A stretch of DNA of 64,000 nucleotides from Steromphala cineraria (GCA_916613615.1 OU744728.1:35424450-35488449); one strand, 5' to 3'. Shown: positions 11,501 through 21,760, numbered from the stretch's first letter. The notes: generated from the letters alone by a model not told the origin. Made by a program: numbers and translations.

Positions 11501-14500
11501 TGTGACCTTGAAAATGAGGTCAAGGTCACCAAAAGCTTTTCAGGTCTGCGTATTCCCCAGATGAAGACTGGTACCAAGTTTGAAGATTCTAGGTTGAGCG
11601 GTTCATTAGATATCGCGCTAACAACATTTACAAAACTGGTCAAAGTCTCGCTGTGACCTTGAAAATGAGGTCAAGGTCACCAAAAGCTTTTCAGGTCTGC
11701 GTATTCCCCAGATGAAGACTGGTACTAAGTTTGAAGATTCTAGGTTGAGCGGTTCATTAGATATCGCGCTAACAAGAAGCGGGACGGACGGACGGACGGA
11801 CGTACGGAGCTGAATACCATATCCCCCGCTTCGGGGGATAAAAAAATAGAGGCCAACTAAATGAGACTGATACTGAGGGTCTTGACTCTTTAGAACCCTA
11901 AGTTATGTATTAACATGAAACATAATAAATCGTATGATCCATAAAAGATTGAATTGGTTTGCACAAGAATATGATGCATCATGCATAACTATAGTGATAA
12001 AATTTCTTTGCTGATGAGTGTATTTGTCTGACAAGTGACAACAGTAGTGACGACTCAGATTCTTTGTAAATTATTACTAGTGGCAACTTGAACAAAGTGA
12101 TTGACCGAACTGAAAAGTGCTATTTCTGAAACAAAATCATCATTGTCAATAGGGGTGACTATTGACCCTAAAGGGACTGTAGCGATCATGATGATTTTAA
12201 ACTCATCCGCACATGTTGAAGTCATCACAGTTTACATTATCAACAAGAATGTTATCTGTTGTATCTTCTGGTTGCTACTTGTAGCTCTCAGCAATCTCTT
12301 CAATTTGTTCTAGTATTTTCCAAATGTGAAAAGACATGTTTTTCTATGAACTTTACTATTATAATTGAAATTGACAACTGCATTGACTTAAATGTCGATA
12401 CTATTGATAGTTAGATTTGCTATCATATACAGTAGAACACGGATATAGCGAACAAATTTTCAAGTCCCGTCCCTATATAATATCATTAAAACTACACGCG
12501 TATAGCGAACACCGGATAAAGCGAACTAAATTCTTTGATCCCTTGGAGTTTGTTATATCCGAGTTCTACTGTACTATTGATCGTTTCAAAAATCTATCAA
12601 TAAAGTACTATCGGCACAGCAACTATCACGATAACAGATAAGGCAATAGTTTGTAGAGGTGTTGCAATACAGCAATACAGTATCGTATCGTGATACACAA
12701 TATATTGTATCGTTTGGAGTGCATATCATGATACATAACATATTAATGTATTCCAAATGTAGATGCTTTAAACTGAGATAGAGATTTTTTATCACACACA
12801 AGAACCTCTAATACTTGGAAGTTTTATAATATTACAATTACCGTACATCAGATTAGGTCAAGTCTATTTCTTGATCCAAATTACTTGATCAAAATAATTT
12901 GCAAGAAGATCATTGTGTCAAGTATCAATGTGTATCGGGATACATATCGTATTGCAACCCCCATATCGGGATATGTATCGTATCGTGACCATCCCATATC
13001 GTTACACCTCTAATAGTTTGATCTATCATTACACTGCTAATTGTCATTGTGCAACTAGAAGTCAAAAATGAGGTATTTGATTAAATTTAAGAGGTTATTA
13101 TTACCATTGTTTTCTTCACATAATGAGGTTTTTCTCTTGATCCAGGTTAGCAGAAGTCGGTATTCTAGAAACGCCAAAAGAACATGGGAATTCTTATGAA
13201 ACTGGACAGGTTGGTTGTATTTGTTATTTAGAACACTCTCATTTTATGATATATTCAAACTCTTTTATGATGGAGAAAGGTTTTTTCATGTATTGTAACA
13301 TGGTAAAAACTATTCCAGAAATTATTGCTGTAAATTTCTTACTTATGTTTGTTAGTATTGTTACCCTTGAAATTCATATGTGTTTTTCCTTTCATTTGTA
13401 TGAAGATATGATTGTTATGTTACGTATCACATTGAAGTTATTTTGCCACGGTCTCATGATTCAAACAATTTACTAGATATTGTGTAATCCCATTATATTA
13501 TTTATGCTTCTTACTGTTCAAGCAAATGAATGGTTTGAAGAAGTAGCTCATTTTGCAAATGTTTCACTTTATTTTAATAGTTCTTTCCCTGTCATTGAGT
13601 TGAATTTTGTTCAACATGATATCTTTTGCTCGAGTTACTTGATTGTTAATATAAACATTAAACAAGTTTTATGCACTCAGGGCCAGATATCTTCTCGAGA
13701 TTCAGTCAACAGTATAGCAATACATGAGATCGAGTGACTGTAAATGGAAACCCTGTCCACTGATGAAAATGATATTATTCTTTTTTTTTAGCTCTTTCTT
13801 CATCGAATATTTGGTTACCGTGGCATTGTGCTGTTCCCATGGTTGGCCAGGGTGTATGACAGAGACACAGCAACTAAAACAGAGGAAAGGTATGTTGACT
13901 TTATCCTAGTCTCTCACATTCAAGTTGTGAAGATTATTAAAGACATTTTGTGTTTTAGTTTAAAGGAACATATTCAAGGAAGTCATTATTTGCAAAAAGG
14001 GCTAACAAGCAAGTCAAAATTTATAAGATTGCATTCAATTCTGACTGATTGTAAAAAAAGACGTACATTTCTGTATTAGACTGGTTGAGACATATTTAAA
14101 GTTGAGAATGCCACTATTACAAGTTGAAGCTGAAGCTAAAGTAATTGATTGTTAGCACTTATTGAGCAAGAACTATTTTGTCAATTATGTATCAAAACAT
14201 ATTTGTCATAGATGGACCATTTTTTAGGGAAATAAGTTTTAAATGTCTTTCAGATTTAAGTAACTATAATGGGTTGCATAACAGAACAGCAGATCACAAG
14301 ACTTTTCAATATCGCCACACTATCATAGTATCAATTTCTGTATTAATACATATTTGTCATAGACAGACTTTTTTGGGGAAATAAGTTTTTGAATGTCTTT
14401 TAAGTTTAAGTAACCATCTAAGACTTGTCAATATCAATACACTTTCAGAATATCAATTCATACATTGTACATTTATATCTACAGAAGTTTGGACGACCAC

Positions 14501-17500
14501 ATGACAGCTGTAGGGAAGGAAGTGAAGGGCAAGAACCATTTATACTACCAGGTCCTTATTGATGCCAGAGATTGTCCACATATTGTGAGTGATTCTTTAT
14601 CAACATTGTCGTAATCTCCTCTTCATTAAGTTAAAGGAAAATGGAATATAAAAAAAACCTCTGATTGTGCTTATAGTTCCAATCCAGACCAGAACTCACT
14701 GAATTTGTAACCAATAATTTCTCTAACTCAAAACAGTTTTAGACTGAAATATGAGTAAATTATTGATCAAGAGGATAAAGCTTCATGGTAAATGTTCAAT
14801 AGATTTAACACTTTACATGGAGTAAAGTGAGGATGTCTGATTCTTGAATTCCACGTGTTTGTCTATTATGTTACTATTTACCTTAAAGGGGCAGTAGCAT
14901 GTTTTTTGATACTTTATATTTTAAATTTTTCACTGATAATTGTAATTTATTGCTAAATGTATTATATTGACAGCATCAACAATCTCATTACACAAGCCAA
15001 TCATCCATAGTCAGAGGACAAAGTATGAGGCTTACATAAAATTCACTAGCGGATCCAGGGGGGGGGTCCAGGGGGTCCTTTTCAACACCCGCCCCCTTTC
15101 AAATCCATGTATAAGGGGTCGTGGACCCCCCCCCCCCCCCACTGAGTGGAGAAAAATTATTTTGGGACCCCCCCCTTTCAAAAATCCTGGATCCGCCCTT
15201 GTTAAAATCCATTGGTGGCCATTTTTTGTGAACACCTTTAATTCATTTTGTGTAAGCAAAAGGAATCTCATGGCTAAACTTTACGTTATATATTTGAATT
15301 AATACTGCTTAATTTAGTTTAAACACAATGTCTTTCAATTAGAAACATTTATTTTCATTTTCCTGACATCACCATATATTCCCCCAAAAACGTGCTACTG
15401 CCCCTTTAAGTTACAATGGAAAACAAAACACCACCAAATAAAATGTACATAAGAGATCAAAGTTATGCTTCTCTATTGAGGTAAGGGACTCCACATCATA
15501 ACTAATGTACTATCACCCTATGCAAAGTTTAGAAACAACTGAAAGTCGCATGTTGTAATGTCTTAAAGAATTGCTGATTCTAAATGTTTAAAAGATGTTT
15601 ACAAGAGGGGTCCAACAGGATCTCCCTTCACAAAGCAACCTTTACTAAGGTTGACCTCAACTCCTATCCTTAACATTACACTAAGGCTACCTTAATGGCT
15701 TAAGATCTCCTTATGGCTTTGTGAAGGGAGACCCTTATGTGCTATATATTGAGAAAAATAGTTATTTTCCATTTCAACCATATGTATGTTTTCTTATACT
15801 CTCTATGATGTATTCAGCGTGCACAGACAGAAGCTGTGACGTTTCTCGGCAACCAGGAGAACAGTAGAGCACTGTATGCAATACCAGGTACATTTTCTTC
15901 TTAAGTCTGGATTTACTAAGAATTTTGATAAATTAGAAATTCAGTAGAGTGATGTAAACTAAGGTTCCTCTTTTCACTCAAATCAGTTCTGAAAAGTTTG
16001 GCAGTGCAACAAGTAATGGGACAAACTAGATATTTATCAAAATATCAAAATATCACACACTAAAGAATTCATCATTATTAAAGTATTGTTTTTTTACTTT
16101 CTAATTATGTAGTCAAATTTATTTGAGATACAATAACCAGTGTATGAAACGAAGCCTATCTGAGTTTCTTATCATCTGGCCTCCTAACATTTTGAGGTGG
16201 TCTTCAATTTTACCAATAACTTTTACAAAATACAACTATTTGCCCAGCCACTTTAAGAGATTATTTTCTAGAATTCTACAATAAAGAAGTTGATAATCCA
16301 TAAACTCCTTGATTTCTTGATTTTCAAAGAAATCAAGAATTTATGATACAATTGCCAGTTTAGAGTTGATATGTTTTAAATTCATATCATTATTTAATAA
16401 TACTATCTACTTAAGTTTCAAAGCTAAGAAAGAGAGTAAAGAGGAAGTGTTTCAGGACTGGACTACGTGGCCCAGGAGGACCTCCTCCCCTACACCAGCA
16501 CCGAGCGCTGTCCCATACAACACGAGCTCTTCGATAAGTTCCTCATGCACGACCCAGATAGCAGTGAGTTGTAGTTCCTTGTCACTCAACTTACTGGAGA
16601 TACATAAGATTGTGAAAAATTAACATTGTATTATTATGGATCTCACTATCAGCAAGAGTGCATATTTTTGTACTTTTTCTGGTGAAGTCCCTTGCGGGAT
16701 TTGAACCCACACCCAGAGACTCTTGAAATGAAGTAACTTGTCTATCAATTATCTTTCTTGGTTTAAAAACCGGCGCAGGGCATGAAAAAGACGTGGTAAT
16801 TGGCCAGGATGCACTTTGGGTGAATAATGGCCCATTTAAAGTTTACTTTTGATATAAGAACAATGACCCATTAAGTATTGAGAAAAATGCCTGAAAATGG
16901 TTCATTGGAAGACATTTTAAAAATCATGTTAGCATAAGAAAAGTATTTCACAAACATCAGCATATAGCCAAAAAGGAACTATTTAATCAATGTTAACCAG
17001 AAAATCTTAAATGGTTTGTTTAGCTCCCCCATTCATGGCGAGAGAGACGTTACGGGCGTGGCAGGAGAAGAATCACCCGTGGTTACAGCTCTCAGACGTA
17101 CATCGAGAGACGACAGAAAACATCAGGGTAACCGTCATACCCTTCTATATGGGCTGCAGGGTAGGCTAGCTTTCACTCTTCAGTGTTGAAGGGAGATAAT
17201 TGAATCCCCTTCAACCAATATATAGAATTAAATGTTAATCAGAAAATTGATCCTAACATATCATCTTATTCTGTAGGAATGATGTTAATGGATTAATTTC
17301 TTTAAAATGGCTTGAAGTAATATTAACAAAGATGAAAGGGTTGTATTCCCTTATTCCCATACTCATGCATTACGCCCTTCCTTCACCCCTTTCTCAAAGT
17401 GAATCATTTCAAATAACTGCAAAGTTTGTAAACAGTGATAGAATCATTTAACAACACTTTTAAAACTTGTTTTTAGAACTGTCCATTGTTATTGTCAACT

Positions 17501-20500
17501 TAAAACCATTGCAAAGTTATTTTCTGATGATTCTAGAAATGAAGTTGGTTATTTTCACTTTCAGGAATCCCAACAGACACATGTATATTGGGTAAGTAAG
17601 AGTTGTTATTTTCAAATTTAATGAATATCTATCATTATTCAGATAGTCAATTTGAAATTGCCAAATACACTCCAGAGTTTCTGGGATTTAGTTGTGTGAA
17701 CTATGTCTTTAAAGTCTTTGTTACCTGTTTCATAGGTGATTTGCCAATACTCAAGCCAATACTTTTTAGCTCATCAGGACTGAAAGTCCAGATGGGCTTA
17801 TGGCATGGCCCGTCGTCCGGCGTCCGTCCGTCGTCCGTCGTCCGTCCGTCCGTAAACTTTTGACACTTTCGACTTCTCCTCATGAACCATACACATTAGA
17901 GAGCTGAAATTTTGTGTACAAGTACCTTAGCATATGGAGATTCTAATTTGTAACTTTGGTGACCCTGTGACCCCAAATAGGGTCACAGGGGTCACAACTT
18001 TAAAAACCTATTTTCATCTTCTTCTCCAGTTCCAGAAGGACTAGAGAGTTAAAAATGATATGTGCAGACTCCTTGGCCAATGGGGATTCCAATTTGTAAC
18101 TTTGGTGACCCTGTGACCCCAAATAGGGTCACAGGGGTCACAACCTTAAATACCTATTTTCATCTTCTTCTCCAGTTCCAAAAGGAGTAGAGAGTTAAAA
18201 ATTATATGTGCAGACTCCTTGGACAATGGAGATTCTAATTTGTAACTTTGGTGACCCTATGACCCCAAATAGGGTCACAGGGGTCACAACTTTAAAAACC
18301 TATTTTCATCTTCTTCTCCAGTTCCAGAAGGACTAGAGAGTTAAAAATTATATGTGCAGACTCCTTGGCCAATGGGGATTCCAATTTGTAACTTTGGTGA
18401 CCCTGTGACCCCAAATAGAGTCACAAGGGTCACAACCTTAAATACCTATTTTCATCTTCTTCTCCAGTTCCAAAAGGACTAGAGAGTTAAAAATGATATG
18501 TGCAGACTCCTTGGCCAATGGGGATTCCAATTTGTAACTTTGGTGACCCTGTGACCCCAAATAGGGTCACAGGGGTCACAACCTTAAATACCTATTTTCA
18601 TCTTCTTCTCCAGTTCCAAAAGGAGTAGAGAGTTAAAAATGATATGTGCAGACTCCTTGGCCAATGGGGATTCCAATTTGTAACTTTGGTGACCCTGTGA
18701 CCCCAAATAGAGTCACAGGGGTCACAACCTTAAATACCTATTTTCATCTTCTTCTCCAGTTCCAAAAGGAGTAGAGAGTTAAAAATTATATGTGCAGACT
18801 CCTTGGACAATGGGGATTCCAATTTGTAACTTTGGTGACCCTGTGACCCCAAATAGGGTCACAGGGGTCACAACCTTAAAAACCTATTTTCATCTTCTTC
18901 TCCAGTTCTTAAAGGACTAGAGAGTTAAAAACGATATGTGCAGACTCCTTGGCCAATGGGGATTCTAAATTGTAGATTTCGTGACTCCATGACCCCAAAT
19001 AGGGTCACAGGGGTCACAACCTTAAAAACCTATTTCATCTTTTTCTCCAGTTCTAAAAGGACTAGAGAGTTGATAGTGATATGTGCAGACTCCTTGGACA
19101 ATGGGGATTCTAATTTGTAACTTTTGTGAATCTGTGACCCCAAATAGGGTCACAGGGGTCACAACCTTAAAAACCTATTTTCATCTTCTTCTCCAGTTCT
19201 AAAAGGTCTAGAGAGCTGAAATTATATGTGCAGACTCCTTGGTCAATGGGGATTCTAAATTGTAGATTTCGTGACCCCATGACCCCAAATAGGGTCACAG
19301 GGGTCACAATCTTAAAAACCTATTTTTCTCCATTAGATGACAGTCTATGGCAAATTTATTTCTCCTTGGATATTTTAGTGTGGACTTCTTTCAGTGTCTG
19401 ATTTTGGCGATCTAAAAAGTGTTGAATAATAATACATTTGTTTTGTAATATTTTTATAGGTTTTCTTGCAATAGGTAACATCAGTTTTATTTTTAGCTCA
19501 TCTTGCCTGTATAAAGCAAACTTGATATGATGCCTGATGAGCTACAGAGCCAATGGCTCTATTTTTAATTTGATAAAGTCACAAAAAGTTCAAATTGAAT
19601 TAAAGTTTTATAGTTTTGTGTCAAGAAACAATCTGAAACATGAGCCTGATGTGACAAATATTCTTTAAACATAACATCTTGTAACTGTTTACTACAAGCA
19701 GACATTAACATGAAAATAACCTTCTTTTAGCTTGGTTACAAATAATTGTAATTGAAATAAAATTTTGTTGCTTGACTGATAGATATCATGTTTTCTTTGG
19801 CATTCTAGAAGGTCTTGTGATGATCAATAAGAAGATTATTTTATGGATAATCAACTTCCTTATTCTGTGAGAAGTTGATTATCCATGAAATAATCTTCCT
19901 TATAGATATCATGTTTTCTCAACTTTTGAGGTGAAAATGAAAACTTGTAACATATCTTGATTAGAATAACATGATATTGGTGAAGAAAAGAGACACTGTG
20001 TACATGTTGTAGTGGCGGTACTGTGTGAGACTGGAGAATCTGGGGAGTGACACGGTACAGCTCCGGGAGAGACACTGGCGGATATTCAGTCTCTCTGGCA
20101 CACTGGAGACCGTCCGGGGACGAGGAGTTGTCGGGCAGGTGAGTGGGTCTAGAGTTGTTCATACGATATGTTATAATGTATCATATCTCATAAAGATACC
20201 ATTCAATTCAATACACAAAACGATACCCTGTTTTCAGTGAAGAAGAAAAGGCAACTTTTGACTAACAGCTCAATTTCTCGGCAAAATGAACAAGAATTTG
20301 AATAATGAGAACTTGCTTAGTTACATATATCAACAGAGTTTTTTTAGGTATCTCAATGTCTCCAGGCGTCTGCCAATCATTGTCACAACTGAAAGCTTAA
20401 TATTGCTTGTTAAAAGGTCCATCTCAAGATACTTGCTGCAGAAATGTTATCAACTCTGTTACTAAAACATAGCCTGTTAGCTTTGAATTGAAGGGCCAAT

Positions 20501-21760
20501 TATAAAGAACTACAACTTGTCATCAAAGCGAATAACCCTTGATCTGTAGGTAAAGAATTAATATGGCATGAATTTTCTCCAACATTACGTTAATCAATTT
20601 GCACAGTTATGTTCATTTCTAGAAGAAATATATATATAGATATTGTTATTGATTATTGAAGAATACTTCCCATGAATGCTACATTGTTTTGTTCAGGAGC
20701 CGATTTTGTCACGAGAACAACCAGCGTTCCAGTACAGTAGCCATGTATCATTGCAAGCTCCAAGTGGTCACATGTGGTAAGCAGAGTTATCTCCCCTGTA
20801 TTGTATCTACCAGTATGAGTAATGCTTGATTTGTAACCTAGCGAACTATTCAGCATTAGTCGTCAGATGTGACGAACCCCCGAGCCTTTTATTGACAATA
20901 AATCAGGGAACAATGTTCTGCTATTTACAAATTTACATTATAACTTTTTGCAATCATATATATATATAACTGATTTTTCTTTTGATACACGTTTATTCTT
21001 AGATACTTTGCACTACACAAAAGGGAAATTTTGTTCAGTATGTCTAACTAATTGAAACTTTTATCATTTGATATTTAGTGAAACAATGATACTCTTGATT
21101 CAACTTGAGCCTGTTGCAGACCTGTAAACCATAAACTAGGCCAATATTTGATTCTTAAACGAAACAAGCATAGCCTTGGACATAGTATAGTATAGAGCAT
21201 AGTATGATCAATGAATTATGAAGCAGTTATCTCATGATGGATAGAAAATCTCACCATTGTTTCTTCTGATATAAAATATATCAACACCGGTTGATCAAAG
21301 ATACAATAACTTGATAATGTAAAGCAATTGTGATGTAATAAAAGTATTTGCCAGGCGTTCAGGGCATTGTTCTTCTACAAGTGATCTCTCGTATGGAACA
21401 CTGTTTTTAATGATAGATTTTGGCTGTAATTGATTTTCTAAATCTTTTTTTAAGAATCTTTGTATTGAAGTTTTATCTTGGGCTTGCTCTACAAAGTCTT
21501 ATACCCTAATATACTCTTTGCAGTGAAGATAACTAGAGGTATATCATTTTGAATTATTCAAAGACCAACAATCGCGAGACTTAACATTCAATGCATAAAA
21601 ATTCAATTTATCTGCCACTAACTGTTGTCGATTGTCTTACAGGGGAACGTACAAAATGGAAAGGAGAGATGGAACAACTTTCGACTGCAAGATCCCACCG
21701 TTTTCCCTGGAGAGTAAATCAGAGGACAATACTAGCCCACATGCCTTTTTAGGGAACTAA
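8501..21760 (+). CDS. POLDIP2: POLDIP2: polymerase delta-interacting protein 2 (11 coding exons)
   Basis: Coding exons are 8501-8595, 13146-13209, 13792-13889, 14485-14584, 15818-15887, 16456-16563, 17024-17160, 17565-17591, 20013-20138, 20697-20776 and 21643-21760. They total 1023 bases (340 residues plus TAA). All introns are GT-AG and every junction keeps frame. Human POLDIP2 is 368 residues. The family is mainly mitochondrial but also nuclear, and binds the DNA polymerase delta p50 subunit and PCNA. Residues 1-32 are Arg-rich with no acidic residue, as in a mitochondrial presequence. The YccV-like region follows (GYRGIVLFPW, then VYDRD). The ApaG/DUF525 domain occupies roughly residues 215-330, with GRGVVGQEP and FQYSSHVSLQ motifs and a DGTTFDCKIPPFSL end. 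An in-frame upstream ATG at 8294 was not used: the intervening peptide does not look conserved and 8501 has the better context. Introns 1, 4 and 8 carry transposons. Confidence 0.95.
10150..11840 (+). mobile_element. 151-bp tandem-array element in POLDIP2 intron 1
   Basis: It begins TATCCCCCGCCG and ends with a hairpin (CCCCCG-CTT-CGGGGG) after GACGGACG repeats. A GAAGCGGGACGGACG segment occurs near both ends. Ten internal units start with CTAACAAC at 10259, 10410, 10561, 10712, 10863, 11014, 11165, 11316, 11467 and 11618 (next anchor 11769), an exact 151-base period with only substitutions. Each unit contains TGACCTTGA and TCAAGGTCA in inverted orientation around 8 bases. The layout fits a non-autonomous Helentron-like element; this class is inferred. 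Confidence 0.85.
12430..12571. mobile_element. TA-flanked MITE in POLDIP2 intron 1
   Basis: A 142-base element with ends CAGTAGAAC and GTTCTACTG, imperfectly paired for about 20 bases (CGGATATAGCGAAC against a TTATATCCGAG complement). It is flanked by TA on both sides. This fits a Tc1/mariner-type MITE. It has no coding content. Confidence 0.75.
12654..13012. mobile_element. hAT-like MITE with 8-bp target-site duplication
   Basis: The element starts TAGAGGTGT and ends with ACACCTCTA. It is bordered by perfect 8-base direct repeats ATAGTTTG (12646-12653 and 13013-13020). The interior is rich in ATCGTATCG-type palindromes, so the single strand could fold extensively. An 8-bp duplication points to hAT-type mobilisation. 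It lies 133 bases before exon 2 of POLDIP2. Confidence 0.8.
13146..13209 (+). CDS. POLDIP2: POLDIP2 exon 2
   Basis: Acceptor TCCAG|G completes the split Arg codon. It encodes LAEVGILETPKEHGNSYETG, then Gln. The donor CAG|GTTGGT is weaker than consensus. The exon ends in frame, just before the conserved LFLHRIFGYRG. Confidence 0.9.
13792..13889 (+). CDS. POLDIP2: POLDIP2 exon 3
   Basis: A T-rich acceptor (TTTTTTTTTAG) precedes LFLHRIFGYRGIVLFPWLAR, the most conserved N-terminal block of POLDIP2 and start of the YccV-like region. The donor is AAAG|GTATGT and splits an Arg codon. Confidence 0.95.
14192..14460. repeat. Diverged direct duplication in POLDIP2 intron 3
   Basis: ACATATTTGTCATAGAYRG followed by GGGAAATAAGTTTT and a TTTAAGTAAC motif occurs twice, at 14197 and 14348 (151 bases apart), with moderate divergence. 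It is a local duplication with no coding role. Confidence 0.6.
14485..14584 (+). CDS. POLDIP2: POLDIP2 exon 4
   Basis: Acceptor CTACAG, donor ATT|GTGAGT. It encodes the segment with KEVKGKNHLYYQVLIDARDC, a close match to the vertebrate protein. The frame is closed at both ends after completing the split Arg codon. Confidence 0.95.
14887..15405 (+). mobile_element. TTAA-flanked MITE, family A, copy 2 (POLDIP2 intron 4)
   Basis: Ends AGGGGCAGTAGCA and GTGCTACTGCCCCT are inverted repeats flanked by TTAA on both sides (14883-14886 and 15406-15409). The internal CCAATCATCCATAGTCAGAG is shared with copies 1 and 3. A second inverted-repeat element is inserted at about 15047-15201. Confidence 0.85.
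15047..15201. mobile_element. GGATCC-ended element nested in MITE copy 2
   Basis: Inverted ends TAGCGGATCCAGG and CCTGGATCCGCCCTT enclose a G-run/C-run interior with a long C tract near 15126. It interrupts the family A MITE between sequences that are contiguous in copy 3, so it inserted later. Open frames across it are artefacts. Confidence 0.65.
15607..15738. mobile_element. CTTCACAAAGC inverted-repeat element (POLDIP2 intron 4)
   Basis: TCTCCCTTCACAAAGC (ending 15636) is the reverse complement of GCTTTGTGAAGGGAGA (starting 15716). The arms continue imperfectly with CTTA/TAAG-rich sequence. It is a small foldback/MITE-like element with no coding content. Confidence 0.65.
15818..15887 (+). 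CDS. POLDIP2: POLDIP2 exon 5
   Basis: Acceptor ATTCAG, donor CCAG|GTACAT. It encodes RAQTEAVTFLG through ALYAIPG, matching the POLDIP2 QTEAVTFL and RALYAIPG motifs. Intron 4 upstream carries three inverted-repeat elements. Confidence 0.95.
16308..16337. repeat. Short perfect hairpin in POLDIP2 intron 5
   Basis: CTTGATTTCTT (16308-16318) and AAGAAATCAAG (16327-16337) form an 11-bp stem with an 8-base loop. Confidence 0.6.
16456..16563 (+). CDS. POLDIP2: POLDIP2 exon 6
   Basis: Acceptor TTTCAG, donor GCA|GTGAGT. It encodes LDYVAQEDLLPYTSTERCPI and the following QHELFDKF region. GC content is visibly higher than in the flanking introns. Confidence 0.95.
16682..16760 (-). repeat. tRNA-like SINE fragment in POLDIP2 intron 6
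   Basis: On the minus strand a strong B-box and T-arm, GGGTTCAAATCCC, is followed by GCAAGGGACTTCACC, as in a tRNA T-arm and acceptor. No intact A box or cloverleaf precedes it, so a SINE or tRNA-related relic is likelier than a functional tRNA. Confidence 0.4.
17024..17160 (+). CDS. POLDIP2: POLDIP2 exon 7
   Basis: Acceptor TGTTTAG, donor CAGG|GTAGGC. It encodes PPFMARETLRAWQEKNHPWL and TTENIRVTVIPFYMGCR, the linker and first strand of the ApaG domain. It ends on a codon boundary at residue 224. Confidence 0.95.
17565..17591 (+). CDS. POLDIP2: POLDIP2 exon 8, 27-base microexon
   Basis: Nine codons (ESQQTHVYW) between TTTCAG and GTAAGT. Being a multiple of three, skipping would keep frame but remove part of an ApaG strand. 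The following intron carries the ten-unit tandem array at 17768-19566. Confidence 0.9.
17768..19566 (+). mobile_element. Tandem-repeat element 3 (146-bp units x10) in POLDIP2 intron 8
   Basis: It starts AGCTCATCAGGACTGAAAGT with a 5' hairpin (GGACT-GAA-AGTCC, 17777-17789), then GTCC repeats. Ten units carry the anchor GAC near 17961, 18107, 18253, 18399, 18545, 18691, 18837, 18983, 19128 and 19273, a 145-146-base period. Each unit has a stem built from GTGACCCTGTGACCC and its near complement. The end is GATGAGCT followed by the hairpin AGAGCC-AAT-GGCTCT and T-rich DNA. It lies in the same orientation as the gene. A Helentron-like non-autonomous element is inferred. Confidence 0.85.
19779..19919. 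repeat. Palindrome bracketed by 18-bp direct repeats before POLDIP2 exon 9
   Basis: Arms 19831-19857 and 19872-19898 are near-perfect reverse complements (27 bases, one mismatch) with a 14-base loop. ATAGATATCATGTTTTCT occurs at 19779-19796 and again at 19902-19919. It lies about 95 bases upstream of the exon 9 acceptor. Confidence 0.75.
20013..20138 (+). CDS. POLDIP2: POLDIP2 exon 9
   Basis: Acceptor TTGTAG, donor CAG|GTGAGT. Its 42 codons begin WRYCVRLENL and include LRERHWRIFSLSGTLETVRG and GRGVVGQ, the core of the ApaG/DUF525 domain and nearly identical to the human protein. Confidence 0.97.
20697..20776 (+). CDS. POLDIP2: POLDIP2 exon 10
   Basis: Acceptor GTTCAG, donor ATGTG|GTAAGC. 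It encodes EPILSREQPAFQYSSHVSLQ and ends within Trp302 of the SGHMWG motif of ApaG. Confidence 0.96.
21643..21760 (+). CDS. POLDIP2: POLDIP2 exon 11 (terminal coding exon)
   Basis: Acceptor CTTACAG. It encodes GTYKMERRDGTTFDCKIPPF, SLES and a short divergent tail before TAA at 21758-21760. The 3' UTR runs about 430 bases to AATAAA at 22188. Confidence 0.95.

Noticed and set aside
10259..11768. CRISPR-array interpretation of the regular repeats
   Set aside because: Units are contiguous 151-base tandem repeats with no unique spacers, in a eukaryotic intron.
14967..15302. 111-residue frame with Pro/Gly runs
   Set aside because: Created by the G and C tracts of a nested MITE inside POLDIP2 intron 4.
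16682..16760. Functional tRNA gene on the minus strand
   Set aside because: Good T-arm and B box but no matching A box, anticodon stem or acceptor pairing.
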